Shown here: positions 1 to 8,900 of the stretch, one piece after another
Numbering within the stretch: the stretch's first letter is position 1
How the letters are laid out: every line of letters begins with the position of its first letter
Source of the DNA: GCA-2693325 sp036343635
GTDB taxonomy: Bacteria; Latescibacterota; UBA2968; UBA8231
Direction: 5' to 3'
DNA: 64,000 nt
NCBI GenBank assembly: GCA_036343635.1
Contig: JAYYVF010000085.1
Location: 28,432-92,431 of the forward strand
Notes under the pieces: generated by a model
The model's input: the letters and a program-made list of their open reading frames with translations, nothing else
Databases searched by the model: none
Told to the model about the DNA's origin: nothing
Program-made: the position numbers and the translations under genes

Positions 1-676
1 TTGCTAAAGGAATTCCGTTAGAACGATCGACACGAATCACAACCACCTCTGGATCCGTTGGACCTAATAACTTTGAATCAATTTCTCTTCCACGTCCCCA
101 GATCATTTCCACCGTCCCATCAGGCCGGACCAATCTCCGGTTAAAGGCTATATTAACTCGCCCGTATCCAACAGCCATAGTAACAGGCTCGAGTAAAGAC
201 ATGGCTGCATCGACGGCTGTGACTATACGCTCCTCAACCCAACCAACATAGGATTTGTCTCCTGGCCAACTTCTATCTGATCTATATGGATTACTCAGAT
301 CTAAGACTTTGGGTGCTCCATGAGTATGGGTGGAAACAATCATATACCTATCAACACCCAACCCTTCCAATTTCTGTTGAAATCGTCCAGATCTGGAATC
401 AAAATCGACATTGAAACCAAGCAAATCCAATGAAATTATTGCTATTCTGAATCGACCATCATCGAGCAACAGCGCCCTTACTCCTAAACTATCATTCAAT
501 CCAACAGCCCGTGTATTATAACCTCGATCATACCCGCTCATTGGTGTTCCAACCACTTGGGCGGGAACAATATGGACGTAAGAAGCCCCTGCACGTAATT
601 GAGGAAAAACTGGAGATAAACTACCCAATGAAATTAAAATACAAATAATGATTGGTTTTAAATATAAATTTGACAT
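1..676 (-). CDS. Neutral/alkaline ceramidase-like protein, N-terminal part (runs off the window)
   Basis: The reading frame stays open from an ATG at 676 down to base 1, giving about 225 residues with no stop, so the C-terminus lies outside the window. It begins with an apparent signal peptide (basic start, hydrophobic 'PIIICILISLGSL'). The mature part has 'GTPMSGYDRG' and 'STHTHGAP', resembling the N-terminal metal-binding region of the neutral ceramidase family, where a His-x-His motif follows 'T'. Family knowledge: these secreted zinc enzymes cleave the amide bond of ceramides, but many bacterial members with this domain have unknown substrates. It follows the ABC exporter genes on the same strand after a 131-base gap. 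The family call is fairly good; substrate unknown. Confidence 0.72.
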   Translation of the reverse strand, partial: MSNLYLKPIIICILISLGSLSPVFPQLRAGASYVHIVPAQVVGTPMSGYDRGYNTRAVGLNDSLGVRALLLDDGRFRIAIISLDLLGFNVDFDSRSGRFQQKLEGLGVDRYMIVSTHTHGAPKVLDLSNPYRSDRSWPGDKSYVGWVEERIVTAVDAAMSLLEPVTMAVGYGRVNIAFNRRLVRPDGTVEMIWGRGREIDSKLLGPTDPEVVVIRVDRSNGIPLA

Positions 677-807
677 GCAATTAGAAATAACCAAGAGATT
701 TACTCAGCAATAGGTTACCTTATTTAGATGATAACCCAACCAGCCTACTCTACATATGGTCCAGCACAGAATTGAACAACAACGATTGACCTAACTTGCA
801 ATCCGAC

Positions 808-1566
808 CTACATATTTCTATGTATACTCCTCATTGACATAGACACAGTAAATAAAGCCCATCCAAATGTTATCAATAAAGAAAACATAAACGAAACATC
901 ATCTAAAAGGTCTATTGGCTGCGAATAAAAAACCGTACGTAGACCTCTCATGGCATACGTAACTGGGTTAACACTCATTAGCCATACCAGCCAGGTTGCT
1001 ACGCCTGTAGAAGGAAACAGTGCACCTGAAAGCAACCACATCGGAATAAATACCACGCTCATTATCGCGTGGTAAGAAGCTACCGTTTCACTCCGCCAAG
1101 CTACATAGAAACCCATCCCCGTAAATCCAATTCCAATAAGTGAACAAAAACACAACAAAACAATAAAATTCAACAACGAAAGATTTATTCCTGTCATAGG
1201 AATAAATAGCAGAAAAATGAGAACCTGAAACAATGCAATTAACGTCCCGCCAATTAATTTACCGCAAACAATACTGGCGCGAGAGACGGGCGCCACAATT
1301 ACTCCTTGGAGAAAACCCATATTTCGGTCTTCGATTAGCGTTATTGTTGAGAATATCGAAGAAAAAAGCATCAACATTAATATTATTCCGGGATAAGCAA
1401 ATTCTCTGTAATCCATGCTGGCCCCATCGAGGACAAACACCTTTGAAAAACCTGTCCCAAGGAATATCCAAAAGAAAAATGGCTGCGCTAAACTACTAAC
1501 AAACCGCATAGGTTGTCGAACAAAACGTATCATTTCCCTACGGGCTAAAACCCATATAGCTATCAT
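808..1566 (-). CDS. ABC-2 type transporter permease
   Basis: This 252-residue integral membrane protein has about six hydrophobic segments and the ABC-2 permease pattern seen in DrrB/NodJ-type exporters. A cytoplasmic N-terminus ('REMIRFVRQPMRF') leads into the first helix, an 'EDRNMGFLQGVIVAPVSR' stretch lies near residues 78-96, and 'MPMWLLSGALFP'-like sequence sits near the last third. It overlaps the upstream ATPase gene by four bases, so the two are almost certainly translated together as one exporter. The substrate cannot be told from sequence; drug, lipid or polysaccharide export are all possible. Confidence 0.87.
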   Translation of the reverse strand: MIAIWVLARREMIRFVRQPMRFVSSLAQPFFFWIFLGTGFSKVFVLDGASMDYREFAYPGIILMLMLFSSIFSTITLIEDRNMGFLQGVIVAPVSRASIVCGKLIGGTLIALFQVLIFLLFIPMTGINLSLLNFIVLLCFCSLIGIGFTGMGFYVAWRSETVASYHAIMSVVFIPMWLLSGALFPSTGVATWLVWLMSVNPVTYAMRGLRTVFYSQPIDLLDDVSFMFSLLITFGWALFTVSMSMRSIHRNM

Positions 1567-2561
1567 AAGATTTCAACGGGCTCCGTGTTTAACCTTCTTC
1601 CAGTATATTTAAAAAAAACGTCATCTAATGAGGGTTGTGCTGTAGACAAACTAATAATACGTTGCCCAAATTGTTCAGAAAATGAGTCAATACTTATCGT
1701 ATCATTCAATGGGATATGAATGGACTGACCAACAATACGCCCCTTAACCTTAAGATGCTGTTCGATATCGCGCAGAAAGAGATTAAGGTCATCTTTACTA
1801 ACTACATTTAAAACCTGTTTTCCAACATTTCTTTTTAGCTCTACTGGCGGGGCACAGGTTAACAGTTTACCCTCAAAAAGAATAGCCACTCGATCACATT
1901 TTTCTGCTTCGTCAAGGAGATGTGTCGTAAACAAGATTGTAGTACCCTCTTGGCGAACGCCCTCTATTATCTCCCAAAATTCCTGACGTGAAGCCGGATC
2001 CAAACCAACACTCGGTTCATCCATAAGTAATATTTTTGGATCTGATATAAGAGCCTTTGCTAACTCAACTTTTCTTGCCATGCCTCCGGATAACACTTCG
2101 ACCAAATCATCTTTTCTTGGAAAAAGATTTAACTGGTTAAGCAAACTGTCTGTACGTTTTTCAAGTTGAGGGCCGCTAACACCATAGAGCTGACCACTGA
2201 AGGCTATATTCTGACTAACCGTCAATTTTGGATCCAGAGCAGGATCCTGAAAAACTACGCCAATCTGACACTTGAGTGCACTGTTATTTGGCGATAACAC
2301 TTCATCTGCAATTAATATTTCACCTTTGTCCGGTCGTATAGTAGAGTTCAAGATCTTAAGCAGTGTAGATTTCCCACAACCATTAGGCCCTAAAACACCA
2401 ATAAATTCTCCACATTTCACATCTAAATTAACACTATCTAAAGCCAATAATTTCGCCGCATCACCAACTGAGATGCCCTTGGACTCACCTCTTTTCCTAC
2501 TATATTTGTAACTTAATTCTATAACGCGCAAGTGTATTTCAGTATTCAAAATATTTCCCAT
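1563..2561 (-). CDS. ABC transporter ATP-binding protein (DrrA-like)
   Basis: The 332-residue cytoplasmic ATPase has a complete nucleotide-binding domain: Walker A GPNGCGKS at 58-65, ABC signature LSGGM at 157-161, Walker B ILLMDEP at 177-183 and the switch histidine H214 in 'TTHLLDEAE'. A C-terminal extension of about 100 residues after the ATPase core is typical of DrrA/CcmA-type exporters. Residues 20-40 form an unusual charged insertion before the first beta strand. The ATG at 2561 is the start; the gene overlaps the permease by four bases. Together they form a homodimeric-ATPase exporter. No substrate clue except the nearby ceramidase-like gene. Confidence 0.9.
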   Translation of the reverse strand: MGNILNTEIHLRVIELSYKYSRKRGESKGISVGDAAKLLALDSVNLDVKCGEFIGVLGPNGCGKSTLLKILNSTIRPDKGEILIADEVLSPNNSALKCQIGVVFQDPALDPKLTVSQNIAFSGQLYGVSGPQLEKRTDSLLNQLNLFPRKDDLVEVLSGGMARKVELAKALISDPKILLMDEPSVGLDPASRQEFWEIIEGVRQEGTTILFTTHLLDEAEKCDRVAILFEGKLLTCAPPVELKRNVGKQVLNVVSKDDLNLFLRDIEQHLKVKGRIVGQSIHIPLNDTISIDSFSEQFGQRIISLSTAQPSLDDVFFKYTGRRLNTEPVEIL

Positions 2562-2785
2562 ATAACTGTTACCTTAGGTCAATTTAAATGCTGTATAGTA
2601 AACGGTCAATAAACAGTAAATAAGATGCCTCTTTTGAGAGATTTTTGTCTTTAACATATGAACTAAGGACGATCTTTAGTCATCTATAGCCGTGGTTTTA
2701 GAGTAAGGCAACAACCTAAGAAAATAACATACAAACTAATTGCTGCGACCATTTTGTCTTCCCTAACCCACCTTTGCTCGTCTAA

Positions 2786-2814
2786 TTGACAACTATCTTA
2801 GTTTTATCTAAAAT
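2786..2814 (+). promoter_or_regulatory. Sigma-70-type promoter for the 2920 operon
   Basis: The 358-base gap between the divergent ABC exporter and the gene at 2920 holds a perfect -35 box TTGACA (2786-2791), a 17-base spacer and a -10 box TAAAAT (2809-2814). It points toward the plus-strand membrane-protein/ARPP-1/MltG genes and would leave a leader of about 100 bases. I saw no other convincing element in the gap. Confidence 0.6.
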
Positions 2815-2919
2815 ACCGACTCAATAACATCGGGTGATTCTATTTTTCCTTATTGCTCCAAGGCCGTCAAAGTGAGTCTATCCTGAAGAAAACAGCCTTT
2901 CCTAATGTGAGTTACAAAG

Positions 2920-3417
2920 ATGCCCGGTTTTCGTAGCCGATTAAAAATTGTCATTCCCTTTTTATTATGTTCTTTTGTCCTTGGAGTACTTATGGCAATT
3001 TACGATTCCCATCCTCGATACATACTTGCAATTGCCGTCGCTTTTTTTTTAGGAATTCTAATAATAGGACCTTTCTCAACGGCCCTCCAGCATTGGACAA
3101 CTCCTTTGATAAAATTATCGCCATACGTCTCTTCGATTATTAGTATAAAAATCATCACTTTTAGTAGCTTTGTAATAAGCTACTCTATCCTTTCTGACAA
3201 AACACAGATTTTCTTATCTATCGTAGCTTCTATTGTGGGCTCTATACTCGGACACGATGCTACTATAGCAATCACTAAGATTGTTACTAAACCAAAAATA
3301 GATCAGAAAATGATAGCTCTTTTCCCTATATGTATCGTCTTGGCTTTAATTGCTGGTTATAGTAGTTTGGGCTTTGTCTCCGGCGTGTACCAATTTGCTA
3401 AAGCTATGACACATTGA
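2920..3417 (+). CDS. Four-helix integral membrane protein of unknown function
   Basis: This 165-residue protein is mostly hydrophobic, with about four predicted membrane segments (roughly residues 10-30, 32-52, 65-110 and 135-155) and short polar loops. I do not recognise a family or catalytic motif. It ends four bases before the ATG of the ARPP-1-like gene, so the two are probably one translational unit and may act together. A good sigma-70-type promoter lies about 105 bases upstream. The start ATG has only a weak ribosome site (GTGAG). Confidence 0.7.
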   Translation: MPGFRSRLKIVIPFLLCSFVLGVLMAIYDSHPRYILAIAVAFFLGILIIGPFSTALQHWTTPLIKLSPYVSSIISIKIITFSSFVISYSILSDKTQIFLSIVASIVGSILGHDATIAITKIVTKPKIDQKMIALFPICIVLALIAGYSSLGFVSGVYQFAKAMTH

Positions 3418-3421
3418 AACT

Positions 3422-4648
3422 ATGAATTCAGTACTTTCGGATAAAATCGGCGCCTATCTAAATAATCTTTCCATCGGTCCCCCGTCTTACGACAAAAGCG
3501 GAAAATTAAACAATATGGTAGCCTATCCATTATTTCCCTCTTTTCTTTCAAAGACTCCACCTAAAATTATTACCCTTGGCGAAGCTATTAACAACGGTCT
3601 TGATTTGGTCGACACCGGGATAATCGGTCGAGTTCAAGCCCGTAACGACCATAAGGCTCCGATCCTTGCTATAGAATCCGATATACTCCTTGGTAATACT
3701 CAGGAGCGCTCAATCCAATTCAGTTGCATCCTACCACCCCGAGATAAAACTTCGATCGCCGTAAGTTGCGTAGAGGAAGGCCGACCTACAATTCAGGACG
3801 AAAATTTTACTGACCATGGGGCGTGTCCGTGGCCAATCCGATCTTTCAAAAACGAGCAATTGGCACGTAACGGAGAGCCTATACAATTTTGGGTCTGGGA
3901 ACGTATCCGAAAGTATTTGAATGACACAAAAACTGAATCTTCGACAAATTCATTATACGATTCTTTGAAAAAACAAAAGAAGGACCTCATTTCCCTTAGT
4001 CCTGCATATCCAATTCATGAAGGTCAAGTTGGAGTTGTATTTAGCGTAGGAAGCAGCTTATATGTTGAATCGTTTTCAGATCCAGAGCTTTTTGAAGACT
4101 CTTATAAAAAAACTCTATATTCAGCCCTTACTGAAGCCTTGTCTCACCCATCGGATCAAATTGTTGGCCCTAATGCTATCTACAGCCTTTTCGATCGAAT
4201 TAATAAGGTTACTAAAAATACCAACATATTAAAGAGTTCTAGGAAACATACTGGACAAACCATTGCCTTTGGAGAGCCTTTTCTATCTGGGCAGGCCTTA
4301 ATCGCTGACAAAGAACTTGTTCATCTTTCCGGTCACCAGAGATGCCTTGGAAAGAATAAGACCTTCTATAAATTGAAATCTGAATTAGATTCTGCTCAAT
4401 CAAGATGGGAAACATCACCTCCGGCCTTTCTTAGTGAAATACGTACAACATATCGCAAAAGACTATCGCGATATAAGGTTTTTAAGAAAAAGCTGAACGA
4501 ATCATCGTATTTAAAGAAGAAAATACAAAAGAAATCCAATATACATTCTAGTCAATATTCGAGTTACAAATCTGGATGGGATGTACGTCCATTTAGTAAA
4601 ACGATTCTCGAATTGTTTATTCGCATCTTTTATTACGATCGCGATTGA
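3422..4648 (+). CDS. ARPP-1 domain-like protein
   Basis: The 408-residue soluble protein has the pattern I associate with the ARPP-1 domain. This includes 'LGEAINNGL' (52-60), an alternating strand region, 'LLGNTQERS' (89-97) where the family usually has an acid-glycine 'GEELVGAKQNR' segment, and 'SCVEEGR' (115-121). Two long lysine-rich helical stretches occupy the C-terminal third. Established knowledge: ARPP-1 was named by comparative genomics from association with ARG and rhodanese-phosphatase proteins; its biochemistry is not settled. Here it sits between a four-helix membrane protein and MltG, which is not a context I know for it. The domain call rests on memory of the motif, not an alignment. 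Confidence 0.62.
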   Translation: MNSVLSDKIGAYLNNLSIGPPSYDKSGKLNNMVAYPLFPSFLSKTPPKIITLGEAINNGLDLVDTGIIGRVQARNDHKAPILAIESDILLGNTQERSIQFSCILPPRDKTSIAVSCVEEGRPTIQDENFTDHGACPWPIRSFKNEQLARNGEPIQFWVWERIRKYLNDTKTESSTNSLYDSLKKQKKDLISLSPAYPIHEGQVGVVFSVGSSLYVESFSDPELFEDSYKKTLYSALTEALSHPSDQIVGPNAIYSLFDRINKVTKNTNILKSSRKHTGQTIAFGEPFLSGQALIADKELVHLSGHQRCLGKNKTFYKLKSELDSAQSRWETSPPAFLSEIRTTYRKRLSRYKVFKKKLNESSYLKKKIQKKSNIHSSQYSSYKSGWDVRPFSKTILELFIRIFYYDRD

Positions 4649-4678
4649 CTTCTTTCTTATTCCCTCCGATTTTCATAT

Positions 4679-5698
4679 ATGTGCAATATATTCCACCCCA
4701 AAATAGCTATGTCTAAATCAGTCACTTATTTATCGTTTTTTATAATTGTCTCCTGCTGCGTAGGATTTTCGATTTATTTAGGAAACAGACCGACTGGACA
4801 AGCTATAAGTGCCCCCTTCACAATTAAGCCTGGTACAAGTGCCCAAGAGATAGGCAAAAATCTTGAGTCTCGTGGAATAATTAGAAGTGAGTACATTTTT
4901 TCTTGGGCTGTTCGTTTGCTCAATCAATCAAAGTCATTGAAAGCAGGAAAATATCAGTTAAATGGATTACAATCCACTATATCTATTATCAGCCAGCTAC
5001 AACAAGCTCCCATAGTAATTAATAGAGCTACTGTCCCCGAAGGATTGACAATCTTAGAAACAGGAAGAATTTTGGAAAAACAAGGGATAGTTGATGCAAA
5101 AAAATTCGCCCAGCTTGCCACTGATCCCGTATTTACAAAATCTCATGGAATACCCTCATCAACCTTAGAAGGATATTTGTTCCCGGAGACCTACCATTTT
5201 TCTCCTGCTGACGGTGAGAAACAAGTAATAACCAGAATGGTAAATCAATTCAACAAAGTTTTTACGGATTCATTACAAAAATTACTTAAGCATGTAAATC
5301 TAACACGTCACGAACTTGTTACTTTAGCATCGATTGTAGAATTAGAGGCTACAAAAGAAAATGAATTGTCCACGATCGCAGGTGTATTCTTGCGGCGCCT
5401 ATCTCTAAATCGTCGCCTTGAATCATGTGCGACGGTTGAATTTGCTCTGGGCCGACACAAAAAGCAATTAACGAATCGGGATTTACAAGTCGAATCACCA
5501 TACAACACTTATCGAAATTTAGGGCTACCACCTGGCCCGATAGGGAATCCGGGCAAATCGGCACTCTGGTCCTCTCTTAATCCTGAAGCTACAGACTTCC
5601 TATATTTTGTCGCTAAAGGTGATGGATCTCATGTTTTTAGTAGAACGAATCGAGAACACGAACAGGCTAAACGGAAAATACGTTTGTCAAGACAATAA
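4679..5698 (+). CDS. mltG: Endolytic murein transglycosylase MltG
   Basis: The 339-residue protein is a YceG/MltG family member. It has one N-terminal membrane anchor (about residues 15-35), a LysM-like region ('TIKPGTSAQEIGKNL'), and the catalytic domain with 'LEGYLFPETY' (163-172), 'LASIVELEA' carrying the likely catalytic E221, and the diagnostic 'SPYNTYRNLGLPPGPI'. MltG cleaves nascent glycan strands in the periplasm and sets their length. Length matches the family. An in-frame ATG at 4709 would shorten the cytoplasmic tail by ten residues; neither start has a clear ribosome site. It follows the ARPP-1-like gene by 30 bases. Confidence 0.95.
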   Translation: MCNIFHPKIAMSKSVTYLSFFIIVSCCVGFSIYLGNRPTGQAISAPFTIKPGTSAQEIGKNLESRGIIRSEYIFSWAVRLLNQSKSLKAGKYQLNGLQSTISIISQLQQAPIVINRATVPEGLTILETGRILEKQGIVDAKKFAQLATDPVFTKSHGIPSSTLEGYLFPETYHFSPADGEKQVITRMVNQFNKVFTDSLQKLLKHVNLTRHELVTLASIVELEATKENELSTIAGVFLRRLSLNRRLESCATVEFALGRHKKQLTNRDLQVESPYNTYRNLGLPPGPIGNPGKSALWSSLNPEATDFLYFVAKGDGSHVFSRTNREHEQAKRKIRLSRQ

Positions 5699-5791
5699 AC
5701 CATCTTGACGCACAACCATCAAGCTACTTTTATATCAGCATATCTCTGGCTATGCTATTATCATAAAAATACTCTAAAGTAAGGTTGCTCA

Positions 5792-8074
5792 ATGTCGTTG
5801 CTCTCCCAATTAAACCCTTCTCAACGTGATGCGGTTGAAACTACGGACGGACCTTTACTAATTCTGGCTGGAGCCGGTTCAGGCAAAACGAGAGTACTTA
5901 CTTATAGAATTGCATATCTCATAAATCAGTTAGGTGTTGCCCCATGGAATATCCTAGCAGTTACATTCACAAACAAAGCAGCTGGTGAACTAAAGGATAG
6001 AACCGACCAACTAGTCGGATCTAAATCGAAAGATATTTGGACTGGAACATTCCATTCAATCTGTGCTAGAATTTTACGTTATGAAGCCGATAATTTTGGT
6101 TTGGATCGCAATTTTACAATCTACGACGAAACCGATCGACGGTCCGCGATGCGAAGAATCTTTGAAATACACAATATCAATTTGGAAGAGATTACTCCAC
6201 GTTCAGTTATTAGCCAAATAAGCAAAGCAAAGAATTCTATGCTATCTCCAACATCTTTTGCATCAGATGGAGAAGATACTCCTTCCCGTAAGCTGATCTC
6301 AGAATTGTATACTTCTTATCAAGCTGACTTGCATCGAAATAATGCTCTCGACTTTGATGATCTATTAATAGAAACTGTTCGACGTTTTGATGCAAACCCC
6401 TCCGTAATGTCATCGTATCAGAATCGTTTTCTTTATACTCACGTTGATGAGTACCAGGATACGAATCGACCTCAGTATATGCTATGTCGCCAATGGAGCG
6501 GCAACAATCGAAACCTCTGTGTTGTTGGTGATGACGACCAATCTATTTATAAATTCCGTGGTGCTGAACTTAGGAACATACTCGATTTTGAACAAGATTA
6601 TGCAGACGCAAAAATCATACGATTAGAGCAAAATTACCGCTCCACTGGACGAATTTTACGCGCCGCTAATGAGGTGATTTCTCGTAATAAAAATCGTAAA
6701 GGAAAAACCCTTTGGACTAAAGGTAATAATGGCGATCTCATCGACGTCGTCGAATGTGACTCGGATCGTCGAGAAGCTAAATATATCGTCCGAACCATGC
6801 GTCAGCAGATTAGTAGCAGTAAGTACACCTCGGGACAAATGGCTGTACTTTATCGTACCAACGCACAATCTCGGCCGCTTGAAGAAGAGCTTCAGAAGTC
6901 CGGCATACCTTACACGATAGTTGGAGGCACCCGTTTTTACGAGCGACGTGAAATTAAAGATATTCTATCATTTATGCGCTTACTAATGAACCCCGCAGAT
7001 GACATTGGTTTAATGCGAATAATAAATACGCCGCGTCGAGGTATTGGACAAACGTCAATAAACCATTTGCAACGATATGCTCGTGCAAATAATCTCAACC
7101 TTTTTGAAACCTTAAATAACTTGGAAAACATAAATGGTTTGAATTCAAGAAGTGTAAATAATTTAAAAAAATTTCACGAGATCATGATTTTTCTTCAGAA
7201 ATCAAAAAACGAGGTGCCACTCCCGAAATTAGGGAGGCTGGTTTTCGAACGTAGCGGGTATGAAGTAATGCTAAAAGAAGACCGAAGCCAAGAGGCCGAA
7301 AGTCGTGTTGAAAATGTAGAACAATTAATTGCATTTATGGGCGAACACGAGGAGACTAATCCAGAAGCCAACCTTTTAACCTTTCTTGAAGAAGTAGCAC
7401 TGATGTCACCCGAAGATGATACAAGTAATACTAATAATACTATTACACTCATGACAGTACATAGTGCAAAAGGCCTCGAATACCCTATGATTTTTGTTAC
7501 CGGTCTCGAAGAGAATTTGTTTCCGACTGCCCGTGCGGTCGAAGAAAGCCATGAAAATACAGAATCGATTGAGGAAGAGCGTCGCTTATTTTACGTTGGA
7601 ATCACCAGGGCCTGTGATCGATTAGTGCTTACTCATGCCAATCAAAGATATGCTTATGGCAATCTTATTGACTGTATTCCTTCTAGGTTTTTGAAGGAAA
7701 TCCCAGAAGAATTAGTTTCTTTACATCAAGAATTATCCGAAATAAATCCAAAAAGCAGGCAATCTCGTCAAAACCGGTTTGAAAATAAGCAACAAACATA
7801 CTTCCAGAGACCTGGAAAAATAACTCGAAAAAAGACGAATATAAGTACAAAAGGCGTACATTACGAGTGGGATGAAGGTAGTCAAGTTAGTTTTGGCGAT
7901 ATAATTGACCAAGACGATTTTTTAGCCGTGGGTCAATGGGTACGACATGCAAACTGGGGCCGTGGACAAATTGTCGCCCGCGAGGGTACTGGAGACAAAA
8001 TGAAAGTATCTGTACAATTTGGTCCCCATATTAAAAAAATCGCTGTAGCCTTCGCTCAATTAGAACCAGGATAA
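5792..8074 (+). CDS. pcrA: ATP-dependent DNA helicase, UvrD/PcrA type
   Basis: This 760-residue superfamily 1A helicase has Walker A GAGSGKT (27-33), 'TFTNKAAGEL', 'TFHS', Walker B DEYQD (219-223), 'GDDDQSIYKFRGA', 'LEQNYRS', 'TVHSAKGLEY' and 'YVGITRA'. All helicase motifs I, Ia, II, III, IV, V and VI are present. The last 50 residues ('GQWVRHANWGRGQIV') match the Tudor-like PcrA C-terminal domain that contacts RNA polymerase, favouring PcrA/UvrD over Rep. It acts in nucleotide excision repair and removal of stalled polymerase. An AAGG ribosome site precedes the ATG. The next gene starts two bases after its stop. Confidence 0.95.
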   Translation: MSLLSQLNPSQRDAVETTDGPLLILAGAGSGKTRVLTYRIAYLINQLGVAPWNILAVTFTNKAAGELKDRTDQLVGSKSKDIWTGTFHSICARILRYEADNFGLDRNFTIYDETDRRSAMRRIFEIHNINLEEITPRSVISQISKAKNSMLSPTSFASDGEDTPSRKLISELYTSYQADLHRNNALDFDDLLIETVRRFDANPSVMSSYQNRFLYTHVDEYQDTNRPQYMLCRQWSGNNRNLCVVGDDDQSIYKFRGAELRNILDFEQDYADAKIIRLEQNYRSTGRILRAANEVISRNKNRKGKTLWTKGNNGDLIDVVECDSDRREAKYIVRTMRQQISSSKYTSGQMAVLYRTNAQSRPLEEELQKSGIPYTIVGGTRFYERREIKDILSFMRLLMNPADDIGLMRIINTPRRGIGQTSINHLQRYARANNLNLFETLNNLENINGLNSRSVNNLKKFHEIMIFLQKSKNEVPLPKLGRLVFERSGYEVMLKEDRSQEAESRVENVEQLIAFMGEHEETNPEANLLTFLEEVALMSPEDDTSNTNNTITLMTVHSAKGLEYPMIFVTGLEENLFPTARAVEESHENTESIEEERRLFYVGITRACDRLVLTHANQRYAYGNLIDCIPSRFLKEIPEELVSLHQELSEINPKSRQSRQNRFENKQQTYFQRPGKITRKKTNISTKGVHYEWDEGSQVSFGDIIDQDDFLAVGQWVRHANWGRGQIVAREGTGDKMKVSVQFGPHIKKIAVAFAQLEPG

Positions 8075-8076
8075 GA

Positions 8077-8841
8077 ATGCCAAATTCTTTCCCTAATGTT
8101 AAATCAGCCGTTATTCTCGCAGCTGGAAGAGGCAAACGCCTAGGCTCGCACACCGATAAGTTGCCTAAGCCTATGCTCCCATTGCTCGGGAAACCAATGT
8201 TGGATTATACACTTTCCAACCTGGCTGCGGTTGGTATAAACAGAGTGCTTCTCATTGTAGGTTATCTCAGTGAGCATATCCGTTCGGAATATGCTGACGG
8301 TTCAAAATATGCTTTAACAATTTCGTTTGCTGAACAAACAACACCCGATGGAACTGGTGCCGCTGCTCTACTTTCTCGCGACTTCGTAGAAGAAGAGCCA
8401 TTTTTCCTTGGTTGGGGAGACTCATTAGCTACTATAAATGAATTTGAAAATTTGTTTAAAACATTCGAACGAATACAACCAGAAGCTCTTATGATGCTAA
8501 ATCACGTAAAAAACACGCAACACGGCGCAGCCGTTGATATTCAAAATGGAAAAATCATCTCAATCATTGAAAAACCAGAAAAACCGAAACCTGGCTGGAA
8601 TCAGGCCGGAATGGCTATATACAAACCATCTATATTTACATATTTAGAACAGCTGTCAACTTCGATAAGAGGTGAGATAGAATTTACTGATGCCATTAAA
8701 GGTTTAATAAATTCAGGTGCGATGGTCATGGGAATTCCAATGGAAACGAAACGCCTCCACATATCAACAGCGGGAGACATTCGTCGTACAGAAAAAGTTA
8801 TCGAAGGTGATATGCGTTACAGATGCAATATTGCAGAATAA
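8077..8841 (+). CDS. Sugar-phosphate nucleotidyltransferase
   Basis: The 254-residue protein begins with the nucleotide-binding signature 'AAGRGKRLG' followed by 'LPKPMLPLLGKPMLDYT', the hallmark of the NTP_transferase (glucose-1-phosphate thymidylyl/uridylyltransferase) family. 'GDS' near residue 112 and 'IEKPEKP' near 165 fit the catalytic aspartate and the family EKP motif. It would transfer a nucleotide to a sugar 1-phosphate; the sugar and nucleotide cannot be assigned. A ribosome site (AGGATAAG) sits within the end of the helicase gene, and the two genes are only two bases apart. Confidence 0.87.
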   Translation: MPNSFPNVKSAVILAAGRGKRLGSHTDKLPKPMLPLLGKPMLDYTLSNLAAVGINRVLLIVGYLSEHIRSEYADGSKYALTISFAEQTTPDGTGAAALLSRDFVEEEPFFLGWGDSLATINEFENLFKTFERIQPEALMMLNHVKNTQHGAAVDIQNGKIISIIEKPEKPKPGWNQAGMAIYKPSIFTYLEQLSTSIRGEIEFTDAIKGLINSGAMVMGIPMETKRLHISTAGDIRRTEKVIEGDMRYRCNIAE

Positions 8842-8900
8842 GCTTGTCATTGTTACTTTTTTAATAAACATCCTACAATAAATCAGGGAAATCTCCTCAG

